Notes under the pieces: model-generated
What the model saw: the letters and a program-made list of their open reading frames with translations, nothing else
Databases searched by the model: none
What the model was told of the DNA's origin: nothing
Program-made: the position numbers and the translations under genes
In this document: piece after piece, positions 1-10,799 of the stretch
How the letters are laid out: every line of letters begins with the position of its first letter
Numbering within the stretch: the first letter of the stretch is position 1
NCBI GenBank assembly: GCA_009829735.1
Contig: CM020619.1
Span: 7,120,375 to 7,184,374, forward strand
Direction of reading: 5' to 3'
DNA length: 64,000 bases
Source of the DNA: Pyropia yezoensis
Lineage: Eukaryota > Rhodophyta > Bangiophyceae > Bangiales > Bangiaceae

Positions 1-3000
1 GACTAATGCGGTTACGTGCACAGGGGTGGCATCCCCTTACGTGGTCGACCACGTCGACGGCCATTGCTGGCCAGTAGAAGAACCTTCGCATTGCTGCGAA
101 CATACGTGAACCCCCCGGGTGTCCGGCTGTAGGGTTCTCATGTTCTCGTTTCATGACGGCTTGCCGTAAGGACACGGGAACCACGACTTGATGTCGTCCA
201 TCGGCGGGTGCCCGCCGGTATATGAGTCCGTCTTCGTTCTCGGAGAAGATGCCGGCCGTACCGGCCAGGAGGTTAGCACGATGACGTCTACAGTCACCGT
301 CGTTGGCCTGTGCCTCGCGGAAGTCCGCGAGGGTCAATGGGCACGCAAGGTGTGCCATGGTATGGCCAGCCATACCCTGGGTAGCATTACCCACCATGCA
401 CACCGGTACTACCGGGATGTCCTCGTCCACCGGGCGGGTATCCCCGCTCGGGGTGTCGAGTCGAGACAACGCGTCTCCGAGGTGGTGGGTTGACCCAGCC
501 TTATACACCGTGCGGTAGTCGTGCTCGGCCATCTTCAGCCTCCATCGGGCTAGCCTCCCATGGCTATCGGAATCCTTGTCACCAAGGTTGAGGAGCCATC
601 GTAGGGGTTCGTGGTCGGACCTCACGATGAACCTGGAGCCCTCCAGGTATGGACGGAGCAGTTGCACTGCCCATATAACTCCGAGGCATTCACGCTCGGT
701 GGCACTATAGTTCCGCTCAGCCGGGTTGAGTGTCCGGCTGAAGTACCCTACCGGACGTAGGTCCGGGATAACGTTGTCGGTACCTATCAACGTCTCTCCC
801 TGTAACAGGGTGCATCCCACTTGTGTATCACACGCATCGACATCGATGACGAAGGTACCCCGTCTATGCGGTAACGCAAGGACGGGTGGGGCTAGTAGGG
901 CTCGCTTCAGCGACTCGAATGCCTCCTCTTCGCTAGGCGAAGGGGGTTGGAGTACCTTGGGTAAGGTACTGCTCGTAAGAACCGTTAACGGTTTAGCTAT
1001 CCGAGCGAAGTCCTTGACGAACCGTCGGTATACATTGCACATTCCCAGGAAGCTCTTGAGCTGCGTCTGGGTGTTAGGGAACCGGGCATCCCGGAGTGCC
1101 CGGGTATTGGCTTCGAGTACCCCTAGTTTACCAGGGGTTATCTGGTGGCCCAGATACTCGACCGTCTGTTGGAAGAAGGCGCACTTCTTCAGACGCAGGG
1201 TTACCCCGGCGTTCCTCAAGAGGGTGAGTACCTCGTCAACATGTTGTACATGGTCATCCATGTTACGCGAGAAGACGATGACGTCATCGAGGTACACTAG
1301 GCAGTTACGCCACTTCACCCCCGACAGTATGATGTCGATAGCCCGCTGGAATGTAGCGGGGGCGTTGGACAATCCGAAGGGCATCCTTAGGAACTCGTAC
1401 ACTCCACTGTGACAGACGAATGCCGTCTTGGGGATATCCTCGTCCGCCACCGGGATCTGCCAGTATCCGGCATTGCAGTCGATGGTGGTAAACACCGTAG
1501 CCTCCCCCAGGGAGTCGATGCATTCATCCATCCTTGGTAAAGGGTATGAGTCCTTCTTGGTAACCAAGTTGAGGCGTCGATAATCGATGCAAAACCGAGG
1601 GGTTTGATCCTTCTTCGGCACAATAACGACTGGGGCACCCCATTCCGACATCGAAGGTCGGATCACCTTAGCTTCACTCATCCTCTTCACTTCTCCATCA
1701 ACGATCTCTCGTTGCATAGGTCCCGCTCGGTGCGGTTGTGAGCGGGCGGGTCGTGCGCCTGGTACCAGGTCTATACGATGTTGGGTTGCCCCAATGGTCC
1801 CCAAGGCCCCGCCTGTCCACATAACGTCATGCTTTCTTAGCATCCGTCGTACCCCTTCGGCTACCGAAGGGGGAAGGTGGTCGAGGTCAGCCTCGGCCAG
1901 TGCCTTCAAGGCCTCTTGGTCCTTTGGCGGCAGGTCCGCCGGAGCCGCCGATGGGTTAGGCTTCCCGTCATCGGGTTGCTGTCGCTCGGTGGTCTCGGCG
2001 ACCGCCAGTACTTCAAGTGGTTCCACTTGACCTTCCTTATCAGGGGTAAGGATAGCTCCTTCGTAGAGTTCGGCAATCCCGAGGATAGTTCCCTTCGGGA
2101 GGGTGACTGCCTTACGGCGATAGTTCGCCATCACTAGGAGGGACGACCCTCCTGCTGGGAGGTCTATGAGACCGTTGGCCATGGTCAACCCATGGCGCTT
2201 GTACGTCCGTAGGTTGGACTGGACTCTGCAGATGCCTGCGAGGTCGCAGTTAACCGGGAGGACTGTCTCCGACAACGGCTCAAAGCGAGTTCGCTTGGCC
2301 AACCGAAGTGTCTTCGGCTCGACGCTTGCGTACACCTCAGCCACGTTAACGTGGCTTCCTTGTAGCGTCAGGTCCCTGACGATAGCCGTGTGTCCTCGCT
2401 TCGTCCCGTCGGCTTCTTGAAGCTCGACGGTCCTCCGGCCTGGCCGGATTGCATCAACGTGAACGTTGATGAAGGTGCACCCCAGTATGCAGGGCACCGA
2501 TAGCGTTTCACATACCCGGAAGTCAACTTCCGTGGTGAGATCCCCGATGGTAACCCGCAGCGACATCGCTGCGGTCGTACGAATGAGTCGACCATTCGCG
2601 TCCTTGATGGTGGGTCCCCGAGTCACTCTGACTCGTGGAAGCCACTTGTCCGGGAGGGTATCCTTCCGGATAAGGTTGGGTCCAGCCCCTGTATCCAGTA
2701 CAGGGTAGTACGATCGTGTCGACTGGGGGTCAACCCCCAGTGTGGCTGAAACCTTGAAGTTCTCCAAGGTAAACAACACATGTCCTACACCGATATCCGG
2801 TGTAACTCGGGCATCCTGAACAGGGCCCTTGTCTGGTTCAACGTGACGGGGCTTCCCGTCCTCTCCTCCCAACCTTGGAGGTTGGTCATCAATCCCCTGA
2901 CGCCGTGTCGTCGGGGCCGGAAGGTGTACCCGGGGGTTGATGCGGCGTCGGCTCAACCGCGCTCTCCGTGGGGCTTTCCCCGCGGTACTCCGGGGTGGCT

Positions 3001-3031
3001 TGCTTGGGTAACCCCAGCGCCCCCCGGTCAT
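1..3031 (-). CDS. pol: Pol polyprotein of element A (partial, C-terminus off window)
   Basis: The reading frame stays open from the ATG at 3031 to the window edge. It matches residues 1 to about 1010 of the 1388-aa pol of element B at the same offset. It therefore contains the aspartic protease (DTGA near residue 113), reverse transcriptase (YLDD near residue 580), RNase H and the start of the integrase zinc-binding region. It would give the protease, RT, RNase H and integrase needed to replicate the element. It starts 8 bp after the gag stop in a different frame, as in B, which suggests a -1 frameshift or re-initiation. I see no break in the visible part. Confidence 0.9.
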   Translation of the reverse strand, partial: MTGGRWGYPSKPPRSTAGKAPRRARLSRRRINPRVHLPAPTTRRQGIDDQPPRLGGEDGKPRHVEPDKGPVQDARVTPDIGVGHVLFTLENFKVSATLGVDPQSTRSYYPVLDTGAGPNLIRKDTLPDKWLPRVRVTRGPTIKDANGRLIRTTAAMSLRVTIGDLTTEVDFRVCETLSVPCILGCTFINVHVDAIRPGRRTVELQEADGTKRGHTAIVRDLTLQGSHVNVAEVYASVEPKTLRLAKRTRFEPLSETVLPVNCDLAGICRVQSNLRTYKRHGLTMANGLIDLPAGGSSLLVMANYRRKAVTLPKGTILGIAELYEGAILTPDKEGQVEPLEVLAVAETTERQQPDDGKPNPSAAPADLPPKDQEALKALAEADLDHLPPSVAEGVRRMLRKHDVMWTGGALGTIGATQHRIDLVPGARPARSQPHRAGPMQREIVDGEVKRMSEAKVIRPSMSEWGAPVVIVPKKDQTPRFCIDYRRLNLVTKKDSYPLPRMDECIDSLGEATVFTTIDCNAGYWQIPVADEDIPKTAFVCHSGVYEFLRMPFGLSNAPATFQRAIDIILSGVKWRNCLVYLDDVIVFSRNMDDHVQHVDEVLTLLRNAGVTLRLKKCAFFQQTVEYLGHQITPGKLGVLEANTRALRDARFPNTQTQLKSFLGMCNVYRRFVKDFARIAKPLTVLTSSTLPKVLQPPSPSEEEAFESLKRALLAPPVLALPHRRGTFVIDVDACDTQVGCTLLQGETLIGTDNVIPDLRPVGYFSRTLNPAERNYSATERECLGVIWAVQLLRPYLEGSRFIVRSDHEPLRWLLNLGDKDSDSHGRLARWRLKMAEHDYRTVYKAGSTHHLGDALSRLDTPSGDTRPVDEDIPVVPVCMVGNATQGMAGHTMAHLACPLTLADFREAQANDGDCRRHRANLLAGTAGIFSENEDGLIYRRAPADGRHQVVVPVSLRQAVMKREHENPTAGHPGGSRMFAAMRRFFYWPAMAVDVVDHVRGCHPCARNRIS

Positions 3032-3039
3032 CCTTCCTC

Positions 3040-5229
3040 TTACTCGTTTCCCGCCCTTGGTAGGGTGCTGTCCGCCGGGACATCCGGCTGAGGAGGTGCC
3101 CCCTCGACGGCCAGTACTCCACCTGGAGCTGGCTGCCTACCCGGTGCGGGTCCGGGTGCTCGGGCGGGATACCCCCCGGTGGATGCCTTGCGTTGCGCCG
3201 CTGCCCGCCGAGACTCCTCGGGGATGAGTGGGCAGGAAGACACCCAGTGCTGGGGATCCCCACACAACATACACCCGGACGTGCCGGTCCCCCCTTGAGT
3301 TCGCATCGGGGTAGCCCCGTAGCTACGGTTGCCTCCCTCGGGCGCCCGAGTGCCTGCTCCCTGGTAGGCCTTGGGTCCTTGGGTCAACCGGAACATGGAC
3401 TCCCCCAACCGGTTGGGTCGGCCCGCAATCTGCGGAGGTGCCTCCGTGCGCACCGCCCATGTTGGCAAGGGTTGGTGAGGGTTATTCGTCACCGGGGAGT
3501 ACCCCGTAGTCCGCACATACGGGACACGCCGTCCCGTTCCTTCGTTGACCTGGAACTGGGTTCCAGCCGGGGCGATGTACGCTACCGTACCATGTTCATC
3601 AATCACCGGCGTCGCCGGTAGCAACAGGTGGCCCTGTTGGTCGACTAGAGGGTCATCCTCACCAATAGGGGTATGTTCGGTCGCCACCAGTACTGGTGCG
3701 GCCTTACGTTCCACCTTCTCTTGCCTCGGTACCGGGGTAAGACTGGGCTTGCCTCCCTCACCCTTGGGCTTCGGGGCCAAGGCACACTCCGGGTGTAGAA
3801 CCCGGTAGGCGTCCCCTAGGGACTTGCACATATGCATCAGTCGACTGAAGTTCGTCCGTGCCGTGTTGGCGCCCCGTGCGGATATCCGCACGTAGTTGAG
3901 TACTCCTGCGAACAGGATGGCCCGTAGCTCCCCTTCTCCGAGGAGCTTCCCCAGCTCGTAGTCGAGCTCTTGGATCCGGCGTCCAAACATCTCCTCATCC
4001 TCCCAGGACTGGGCGTTGGCAGTGCGAAGGGCCCGATAGTGGTCCTCGCACTTGTCCTCACTGAGGTAGCTGCTCAGCAGCTCCTTCAATATCCCACGGT
4101 CATCCATGGGGGTGGCCGCGACCCTCATTCCCGGCATCGGGGATGCCTGGCGAAGAATGCCTCGCACCCGTTCATCAACAAAGAACGGGAGGATCTCCAG
4201 GGCCAGCCCCTCGTTAACGAGCGCCTTGTCTGCGGCTGCCTTGAAGCTAGTCAAGAAGCCGATGACTGCCAACGGGCGTCCGTTCGGCCCCCCGAACATA
4301 GGGACTCCCTTCATAAGGGTCTGCATAGAGCGGATCGCCCGATGCGACGTATTACGCATCGATTCCGATACGGTGGTAGAGCGGTCCTCCAAACGATAAC
4401 GTTCCGGAGTAAGAACCGACCGGAAGACCTCGTTGACGATCTCCGTGTCAGCGTCCTGGATATCCAGTCGCTTAGCCAGTTGATGAGCGAACTCATCGGA
4501 CTCCATCCGCTTCAGTAGGCTCGCAGTTACCTGCGCGGTCATCGCTTCCACCACTGAAGATGGTACTTCAGGCGTCGGCACCTCGGGAACCCGAGTTTCC
4601 TGGCCTCCTTCGTCGTGGAGGTACTGCGAGAGGGTACCCCCTCCCCCAATAACCGACTCTCCACCGGCGTAAGTATCCGCCGGGTCGTGTCCGCGGAGTC
4701 CGCTTCGGGTGCTCCGAGCGTATCGCTCCGTGTGACTCCGTTCCAACTCTGCCGACGAGTCGGATCCATACCCCATTGTGTCCGGGGGTTGTCCGGGAGT
4801 TGCTGCGCCGGGGTCGACCCCGGTGGACTCCGAAAGTAGTCCGGCCGGTTCAAACCGTACCGGTGTGGGAGGAACACGACGGGGTCCCGTCGTGTGGCGG
4901 GTTGACATCAACACTGCCATTGCGTCCTCCGTCCGATCCTGGCGAGCGACGAGTCCGGAAAACCGGGCCTCGATGCGGGCCAATGATGCCATCAGGGAAT
5001 CCCCTGGTGAAGGAGGCGGCGGAGTGAGGTCGGTCGACGACAGTTGAGGCGGGCCCCCGCCTCCTGCCGTCCGAGCCGTGCCAAACGTCGATCCGGCACC
5101 GGAAAGCATTGGCGTCTCAATGTTGTCGATCGGGTTCCCGATCCCGGTTCCCGTAGTCACCTCCGGAGTCGGCGTCGACGCCGATCCGTCATCTTGAATG
5201 TTCCCCGTCTCTTGGGTAGACATAGTCAC
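3040..5229 (-). CDS. gag: Gag polyprotein of element A
   Basis: This 729-aa ORF encodes the capsid/nucleocapsid protein that packages retrotransposon RNA. The N-terminal 250 residues are Pro/Gly/Ser/Thr-rich and probably disordered. A helical capsid-like middle follows, and near the C-terminus there is a perfect CCHC zinc knuckle (C-x2-C-x4-H-x4-C, in the GCMLCGDPQHW region). The start is the first ATG after the leader, 219 bp inside the LTR. It is nearly identical to the gag of element B, with a dozen or so amino-acid differences, several clustered near residues 134-142. It is intact. Confidence 0.93.
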   Translation of the reverse strand: MTMSTQETGNIQDDGSASTPTPEVTTGTGIGNPIDNIETPMLSGAGSTFGTARTAGGGGPPQLSSTDLTPPPPSPGDSLMASLARIEARFSGLVARQDRTEDAMAVLMSTRHTTGPRRVPPTPVRFEPAGLLSESTGVDPGAATPGQPPDTMGYGSDSSAELERSHTERYARSTRSGLRGHDPADTYAGGESVIGGGGTLSQYLHDEGGQETRVPEVPTPEVPSSVVEAMTAQVTASLLKRMESDEFAHQLAKRLDIQDADTEIVNEVFRSVLTPERYRLEDRSTTVSESMRNTSHRAIRSMQTLMKGVPMFGGPNGRPLAVIGFLTSFKAAADKALVNEGLALEILPFFVDERVRGILRQASPMPGMRVAATPMDDRGILKELLSSYLSEDKCEDHYRALRTANAQSWEDEEMFGRRIQELDYELGKLLGEGELRAILFAGVLNYVRISARGANTARTNFSRLMHMCKSLGDAYRVLHPECALAPKPKGEGGKPSLTPVPRQEKVERKAAPVLVATEHTPIGEDDPLVDQQGHLLLPATPVIDEHGTVAYIAPAGTQFQVNEGTGRRVPYVRTTGYSPVTNNPHQPLPTWAVRTEAPPQIAGRPNRLGESMFRLTQGPKAYQGAGTRAPEGGNRSYGATPMRTQGGTGTSGCMLCGDPQHWVSSCPLIPEESRRAAAQRKASTGGYPARAPGPAPGRQPAPGGVLAVEGAPPQPDVPADSTLPRAGNE

Positions 5230-5429
5230 AATCAGTCAACCGACGTAACAATCATCACGAATAAGAGAGCGAGGGGGTAGATTGGGGAGAGTAACAGTAG
5301 ATCACAGTCAAAGGTAAAAGCTCAACACAATCGAACAGGTCGTAACACCACGAGTACAAGAAAAGGACCGGATCCCTATCCGTGTGCCAGGGCCGAAGAC
5401 GGCGTCACCACAAGGGTGACGGAAACCCG

Positions 5430-5448
5430 TCCCCTGCTGCTCCACCAA
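5430..5448 (-). promoter_or_regulatory. Primer-binding site of element A
   Basis: On the minus strand the LTR end is followed by TTGGTGGAGCAGCAGGGGA, complementary to a tRNA 3' end (…CUCCACCA). The same 19 nt occur in elements B and C. The primer tRNA is not identified. Confidence 0.8.
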
Positions 5449-5811
5449 TGTAGCACAATAGGAATCCGTCGCACGTCCACTCTCAGGGAACACTCACCAA
5501 GGGGGATCGGCACCAACGTCACCGGGAGGCCAAGGTTGCTGTCCTTGGAGCGCAAGCCACGGGACCAAGATGGGAGCCCAAATGGGAGGGGTTTGTTGTT
5601 CTACCTTGGCCGGCGGTGGATTCGCCACCGGCCCCCTTGTTATAAACCCTCGGAGACACTACTAACTACCCTCCACCCCAAGATGCAAGTCCCTCTGGTC
5701 ATACGTAACTTATAGATACCGTGACCAGCTCGGACTCTCAAATTGAAAGTTAAGGATTAGAAGTAGCCCCCCTGATATTAGGGTCACAATACGGACAACC
5801 ATATTGCTACA
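5449..5811 (-). repeat. 5' LTR of element A (363 bp)
   Basis: The LTR is bounded by TGT…ACA and is a copy of the two B LTRs at 23722-24084 and 34185-34547. It ends exactly where the sequence switches to the interrupted pol of element D. A TATAAA motif on the plus strand, opposite to gag-pol, is conserved in all three copies. Confidence 0.93.
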
Positions 5812-8217
5812 CGGTGGTGGCGTCAATATCATCGTATCAAGGACCTATACTGAGCGTCTCTCAAGAAGAGATGCAGAAGCTGAGCGAAGGTCCCGCGGTG
5901 AAGGAGGAGGGCGCCCATTCTGAGGTTGACCTGGGAGAGGTCCCTGAAGCCCTACGTGGCCAGCTCTTGGAGCTGGTGGAGAAATACAAATCCCTATGGG
6001 ATGGTACTCTTGGGCTCATTAAGAATACCGTGCACCGTATCCGCTTAAAACCCGGGGCAACCCCGGTAAGGCAACATCCCTACAAGGCGGGGCACAAGCA
6101 TCGCCAGTTGGAAGGGGAACAAGTGGAACGAATGCGAAAACTCGACGTTATTGAACCCGCCGAGGGCGAGTGGGCTAGTCCCGTAGTAATCGTCCCGAAG
6201 TCGGACAGCACGCCCCGGTTTTGTATTGACTACAGGCGGCTCAACCTCGTCACGGTGAAGGACGCATATCCCATCCCAAGGATGAATGAATGCTTGGACT
6301 CCCTGGGGGAGGCCAGGGTGTTTAGCACCCTAGATTGTAACGCTGGGTATTGGCAAATTCCTTTATCCTGGCTGGTGTGAAGTGGCAGACCTGCCTCGTA
6401 TATTTAGACGATGTTATCGTTTTTTCTCGTTCTGACGAGGAGCACCTACACCACTTGGAACACGTTTTGAATCTCCTCAAGGAGAACGGCGTGTCGCTGA
6501 AGGCATCCACGTGCCACCTCTTTCCGAGGGAGGTCGAATATTTTGGACCTGTCATCCGCCCAGGGCGGGTGGCCGTAACTGAGAAAAATTCCAAAGCCCT
6601 GAAGGGGTTGCATTATCCGCGTACACAAACGCAGCTGAAGAGCTTCTTGGGCATGTGCCGGGTATACCGAAGGTTTGTCCCGAATTTTGCCCGTATCGCT
6701 CGGCCGCTGAACGTGCTGACTAGTACGCACCTAGCCAAGGAACTACCTTCTCCGACGGAGGAGACTCAAGCGGCGTTCGAGGAGCTTCGCGACTGCCTCC
6801 TGAAGCCTTTTATTTTTGGCCATCCCTCGGGAGGGAGCCCATTATATTTTGGAGGTGGACGCCAGCTATGAGCAGCTGGGCTGTGCCTTGCTGTAACAAC
6901 AAGAGGACGGGGAGTATCTCCCCGTCGGGTATTTTAGTCGGGGTCTATCCCCGGCCGAACGAAACTATTGTGCCACAGAAATTGAGGCACTCGGAGTGGT
7001 ATGGTCAGTGACCTACCTGCGTTCCTTCTTGGAAGGATCCGAATTTCTGGTGCGCTGTGACCATTCTGCCCTCACTTCTGTGATGACAAGCAATAGCCCT
7101 AATCGACGCCTTACGGGCTGGAGGCTCCGCTTGGCGGGATTCTCGTACCAAATTAAGCACAAACCGGGGAAGGACCACAAAGTGGCTGATGCCCTGTCTT
7201 GCCTTCCTACGGATGGCTTGGATAGGACACCTTTGGATGACCAGATACCCGTATGGGCCGTGACCCGGTCAGCAAAGGCCCTCACAGACTGAAATCCTAA
7301 GGGCCTCGGGAAGATTACGCTTCGAGAGCTCATTGAGGCCCAGGCCTCTGATGAGTTTTGCAAGCAACGCCGGATGGAGGGGCCTCTCATCCCTCCAAAG
7401 GATGCCCGTTGGCAGCGGAACGCCTTCTTCTTTGAAGACGACGATGGTGTACTGTGTCGCCACTCCCTACTCGGGGGGAATGATCAATGGGTCATCCCGG
7501 AATCGCTGCGGAAGCGTGTTCTGGAAATGTATCATGATGCGCCTACGGCGGGTCATCCGGGTTCCCGTAAGATGTACAGGACGATGCGCCAGTATTCTTA
7601 TTGGCCCGCCCTAGTGGCGGATGTATACGGGTATGTCTATAACTGCCCAGGATGCACCAAGAACCGTATATCGGATAGGAGGCATAAGTCTCCTATGAAG
7701 CTGTTCCCCGCCCATGAGCCATTCCAATCGGTGGCGATGGATTTGCTGGGTCCCCTTCCAAAGACGGAGACTGGGCACACCATGCTCCTGGTGATGTGCG
7801 ACCGGTTCACCAAACTGGTGAGGGCGGTCCCACTGTCGGACACGACTGCCCTTGGGGTAGCCTCGGCATTTATCGATTATTGGGTGGCTGCCTATGGCAT
7901 CCCGGATTCTACTCTGACGGACAACGGACCTCAGTTTGCGGCCGTCTATTTCCAAGGAGTCATGGGGCTCCTCGGGATCTCCACAAACTACACGACTCCG
8001 TATCACCCACAGACCAACGGCCAAGTGGAACGGTATAATAAGACAATCATGCGGCAGCTACGGACGTATTCGTCAGAGCACCCGCGGGAATGGGATCGCT
8101 ATGTGTCCCTCCTGACGACTGCATATAATATGCAGGTGCATTCGAGCACTGGGGTAGCCCCAATGACTTTTGTGAGCCCTCGGCGCTTGCAAGCATCGAA
8201 TATTGAGCGCTTACCTA
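5812..8217 (+). pseudogene. pol: Element D pol, 5' part: RT, RNase H, integrase (broken)
   Basis: RT motifs are recognisable (CIDYRRLNLV, DCNAGYWQIP, then YLDDVIVFS). About 120 bp between the GYWQIP and ILAGVKW motifs is deleted near 6355, removing the FGL-NAP-TFQ segment and shifting the frame. A second frame break lies in the RNase H start near 6850 and a stop near 7290. Integrase is then readable from 7374: the zinc-binding region, AMDLLGPLP, LTDNGPQFA and HPQTNGQVERYN supply D, D and E. The frame is cut at 8217 by the large transposon and resumes at 18131. It cannot make a working polyprotein. Confidence 0.93.
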
Positions 8218-8239
8218 TTGTGCATCCCCCAAAAAGTAG
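8218..8239 (+). repeat. Left terminal inverted repeat
   Basis: 22 bp, exact inverse of 18107-18128. Related in sequence to the ends of the small MITEs at 52.9 and 60.7-61.4 kb (consensus TTGTGCRTCCC-CAAAAAGT). Confidence 0.93.
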
Positions 8240-8306
8240 ACGTGTCGTAGTCGTGAACGTGCAATTCGTGTGCACCACATGCCTGGCACGTGTGTGGAAG
8301 CTGTAA

Positions 8307-8880
8307 ATTGCCAAGCAATTCGTGAGCACTCGTGCACAATGGGTGACTCTCACTCGCTGCGCAATATTGATCGCGAAGTGGCTTCACGTCCCAACCCCGT
8401 GTCCTGCAAAAGCAGCGGAGCGTTGCCAATGAGATGGAAGACTGGGGACCAGATCAGGCGGCAGCACACCACCCAGGGAGTGGGGTGCTGTATTCGTGTC
8501 TGGCCCGGAACGAGAAAAGCATGAAGACCAAGGACGGGTGCGACCCCAGCTCGCTGTGTGTGGCTCAGAGCCTTTCTCCGTTCCAGCGGACAGAAAGTTG
8601 CTTGGCAGGGAGGCCGATCATGCACCTGTTCCTGCCGCAGTCGCGAACCCGAGAAAGACCACGTGCCTGCCCGGCCGCCGGGCTTCAGTCATGCCTGTGA
8701 CGCCAGCAGGAGCAGAGATACGTGCTGACTGACCGGCAGAAAATCAGCCTCGGCTGAGATCGCGCCGTTCACTGCTGTTGCGACTCCAGGCCCTCCAGGG
8801 CCGCCTGGATTGTGCTTTGGATGCAGGTCCTGATGTCGACCTTGCGTGACGCCTCAGTCCTTGACTGGTACTGAAAAAAT

Positions 8881-8932
<52 letters not shown>

Positions 8933-9604
8933 GGATATATATATATATATATATATCTATATATATATCTATATATATAACATCTGGCCGATGTACGCAT
9001 GTACAAGGTTTTGAAATGAACTAAGCGCGAAGAAAATGCAGCCAGACGCAAAGCATTCCTCGTCGCACCAGTCTCCCCGGTGCTGATTGGCTACTTGTGC
9101 CCGAAGTGCGTGTGAGCATCCAAAACATCTTCTGCGCTGAGCTCGCGCGGCCCGCTTCTACCGCGTCTCTGGGCGAGCTTGGGCAGGCTGCGAGGTGAGC
9201 GGCTGCAATTGCTTTTTTTGGCCAGGCGAGATTCCACTCTGTCCGTGAGAAGGAGGCTTCATTTCGTGGATATCGCGCGGCCGGTTCGTGCTTCCATGGA
9301 GCCCTTCGTGACCACCCAGGCAGATCACTTCCTGCTGGTTGGACGTCGGATCCCGTGTGACGCAGCACAGCCTCTGCCGAGCCACGCGCTGGGGCGAGCG
9401 CGCCATTATGGGACGGTTATCAAAATATATGAGTATTTTGTCGCTCTATATTTTCGCAATAGGGAATTTGAAAAAGTATCCGCAGTACGTCCAGTTCGGT
9501 CGCCGGCGGTCGTGGCCGGTTCCAGGCTAAGTCGCCAGACGAAGTCGACTTGTGGACATTGGGTGTCGGCGCTGACGCGTTCAGCCTCCCTCCTCTACGC
9601 GACC
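8307..9604. other. Subterminal region without a supported gene, holding a TA microsatellite
   Basis: Between the left TIR and the transposase I see no convincing coding signal. The stretch 8887-8980 is almost pure (TA)n with a few interruptions, a striking AT island in an otherwise GC-rich element. The transposase frame stays open upstream of the chosen ATG (back to 9179), but that extension has no recognisable domain. Confidence 0.7.
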
Positions 9605-10693
9605 ATGTACCCTATTGCTATCCGATGGCAGGTTATCGAGAACCGGCACCAAGGAAATTCATGGGCGTCCATTTTGGAGCACGTCGGGTGTAGTCTTGCA
9701 GCTGCGAAGCAGTGGTGGTCCAATTTCGAGCGCCACGGCTCCCCGTGGAACGATGATGTTATCAACAACAGGCATGCGGATGCCGCGGTCTTCAATCCAG
9801 AGTTTTTGGCGGCGCTGAACACCCTGGTGCGCACGCACCCAGAAATGTTTCTTTGGGAAATGGAGGCAATATTCGGGAAGCTGGCGGGCCTGCCTGGCTG
9901 GGAACAGACCTGGCCAGTGTCGACAAGCACTCTGTCTCGAAAGCTGAACAAAATCGGATTTTTGGTGAAGCAGGTCGAGCGACTGGCGCTGGAGAGGTCG
10001 CAGGAGTTGAGGGTGGCTTTTTCTCGGCTGTACCGTCAAGTCCCAGATCGCTGCATCGTCGTCCTCGACGAAACGCACGTGGCTGGTCAGGCAATGGTTC
10101 GCCGGCGCGGCGGGGCGCCCGTTGGTCGACCACTGGAAGCGCTCGCGCCGGACCCAAGGGCACGCGCGCGCTTCTCTTCCACGGTGGCCATATCGTACAC
10201 TCATGGTATTTTGGAGCTCTTTGTTAACGAGGTACCCCCTGCATTGAATGGTGATGATTTTGTTTTGTTTTGCACGAGCCTTGTGCGGAGAATGAATGCG
10301 TATCACCCTGGCGTGCCTTGGTCAGAGCAGCCCAGTGACTGCGTGGTGGTATACGATAACGCCTCTGTTCACACTGCGTTTGCGGATGAGATTTTTGCGG
10401 AGAACGGGGTCGCTCGTATCCGTCTCTCCCCTTACTCACCCGACTTCTCTGCCATTGAGCCTGTTTTTAACGACTACAAGCATGAAGTGCGCAGCTTGGT
10501 GTATTGGCATCCGCTGTTGCCGGATCGTATTGCTCATGTTCTCGCATTTTCATCCATTTCTTTGTCATCTATACAAGGCCATTATCGCGAGGCGCGACGG
10601 CAGGTCCTGCGCAATCTCCCCGAGATGACTGGGGAAGGGATGCCATTGGAGGGCGTGTTTCCTGCCCTTCCCGGTCAGCTGGGGCCGCCTTGA
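9605..10693 (+). CDS. IS630/Tc1/mariner-superfamily DDE transposase
   Basis: The product is 362 aa, the normal size for this superfamily, and would cut and join the transposon ends at TA sites. The N-terminal 100 residues look like the paired-helix DNA-binding region (SWASILEHVGCS). Catalytic motifs are VVLDETHV (first Asp), VVVYDNASVH (second Asp) and LSPYSPDFSAIEPVF (Glu), the last being the superfamily signature. I count about 33 residues between the second Asp and the Glu. I chose the ATG at 9605 because the fold starts there; the frame is open further upstream without domain support. The ORF is intact, so the enzyme may be active on this element and on the related MITEs. Confidence 0.9.
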   Translation: MYPIAIRWQVIENRHQGNSWASILEHVGCSLAAAKQWWSNFERHGSPWNDDVINNRHADAAVFNPEFLAALNTLVRTHPEMFLWEMEAIFGKLAGLPGWEQTWPVSTSTLSRKLNKIGFLVKQVERLALERSQELRVAFSRLYRQVPDRCIVVLDETHVAGQAMVRRRGGAPVGRPLEALAPDPRARARFSSTVAISYTHGILELFVNEVPPALNGDDFVLFCTSLVRRMNAYHPGVPWSEQPSDCVVVYDNASVHTAFADEIFAENGVARIRLSPYSPDFSAIEPVFNDYKHEVRSLVYWHPLLPDRIAHVLAFSSISLSSIQGHYREARRQVLRNLPEMTGEGMPLEGVFPALPGQLGPP

Positions 10694-10799
10694 CATCTGC
10701 TTCGTTATGATTGCTTTTCTCTGTTTCACCCTGGAAGAGCAAGATGCTGGGACTTTTTTTGGTCTACTGATATCGCATCGTTTTTCTGTCTTCAATCTG

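Larger units (their letters stand above)
1..5811 (-). mobile_element. Ty3/gypsy retrotransposon A, truncated by window edge
   Basis: The element reads on the minus strand: 5' LTR (5449-5811), primer-binding site, gag, then pol running off the left edge. It aligns to element B at a constant offset of 28,736 bp with no indel over 5.8 kb, so the two are recent copies of one family. It is inserted in the pol of an older element (D) that resumes at 5812. The flanking five bases at 5812-5816 (CGGTG) should be its target duplication, but the other end is outside the window. Its LTR differs from those of B at about six positions by eye. Confidence 0.95.

Noticed and set aside
726..1412. 228-aa plus-strand ORF, repeated at 29462-30148
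   Set aside because: It lies exactly opposite the RT/RNase H coding region of elements A and B and is Ser/Arg/Thr-rich. It is a coding shadow, unlike the antisense ORFs downstream of pol.
5814..6380. Apparent independent gene start just right of element A
   Set aside because: The sequence begins mid-pol. The frame is open only because element A interrupted the upstream part of element D.
8887..8980. AT-rich tract as a possible origin or scaffold site
   Set aside because: It is a simple (TA)n microsatellite with a few interruptions. Nothing else supports an origin.
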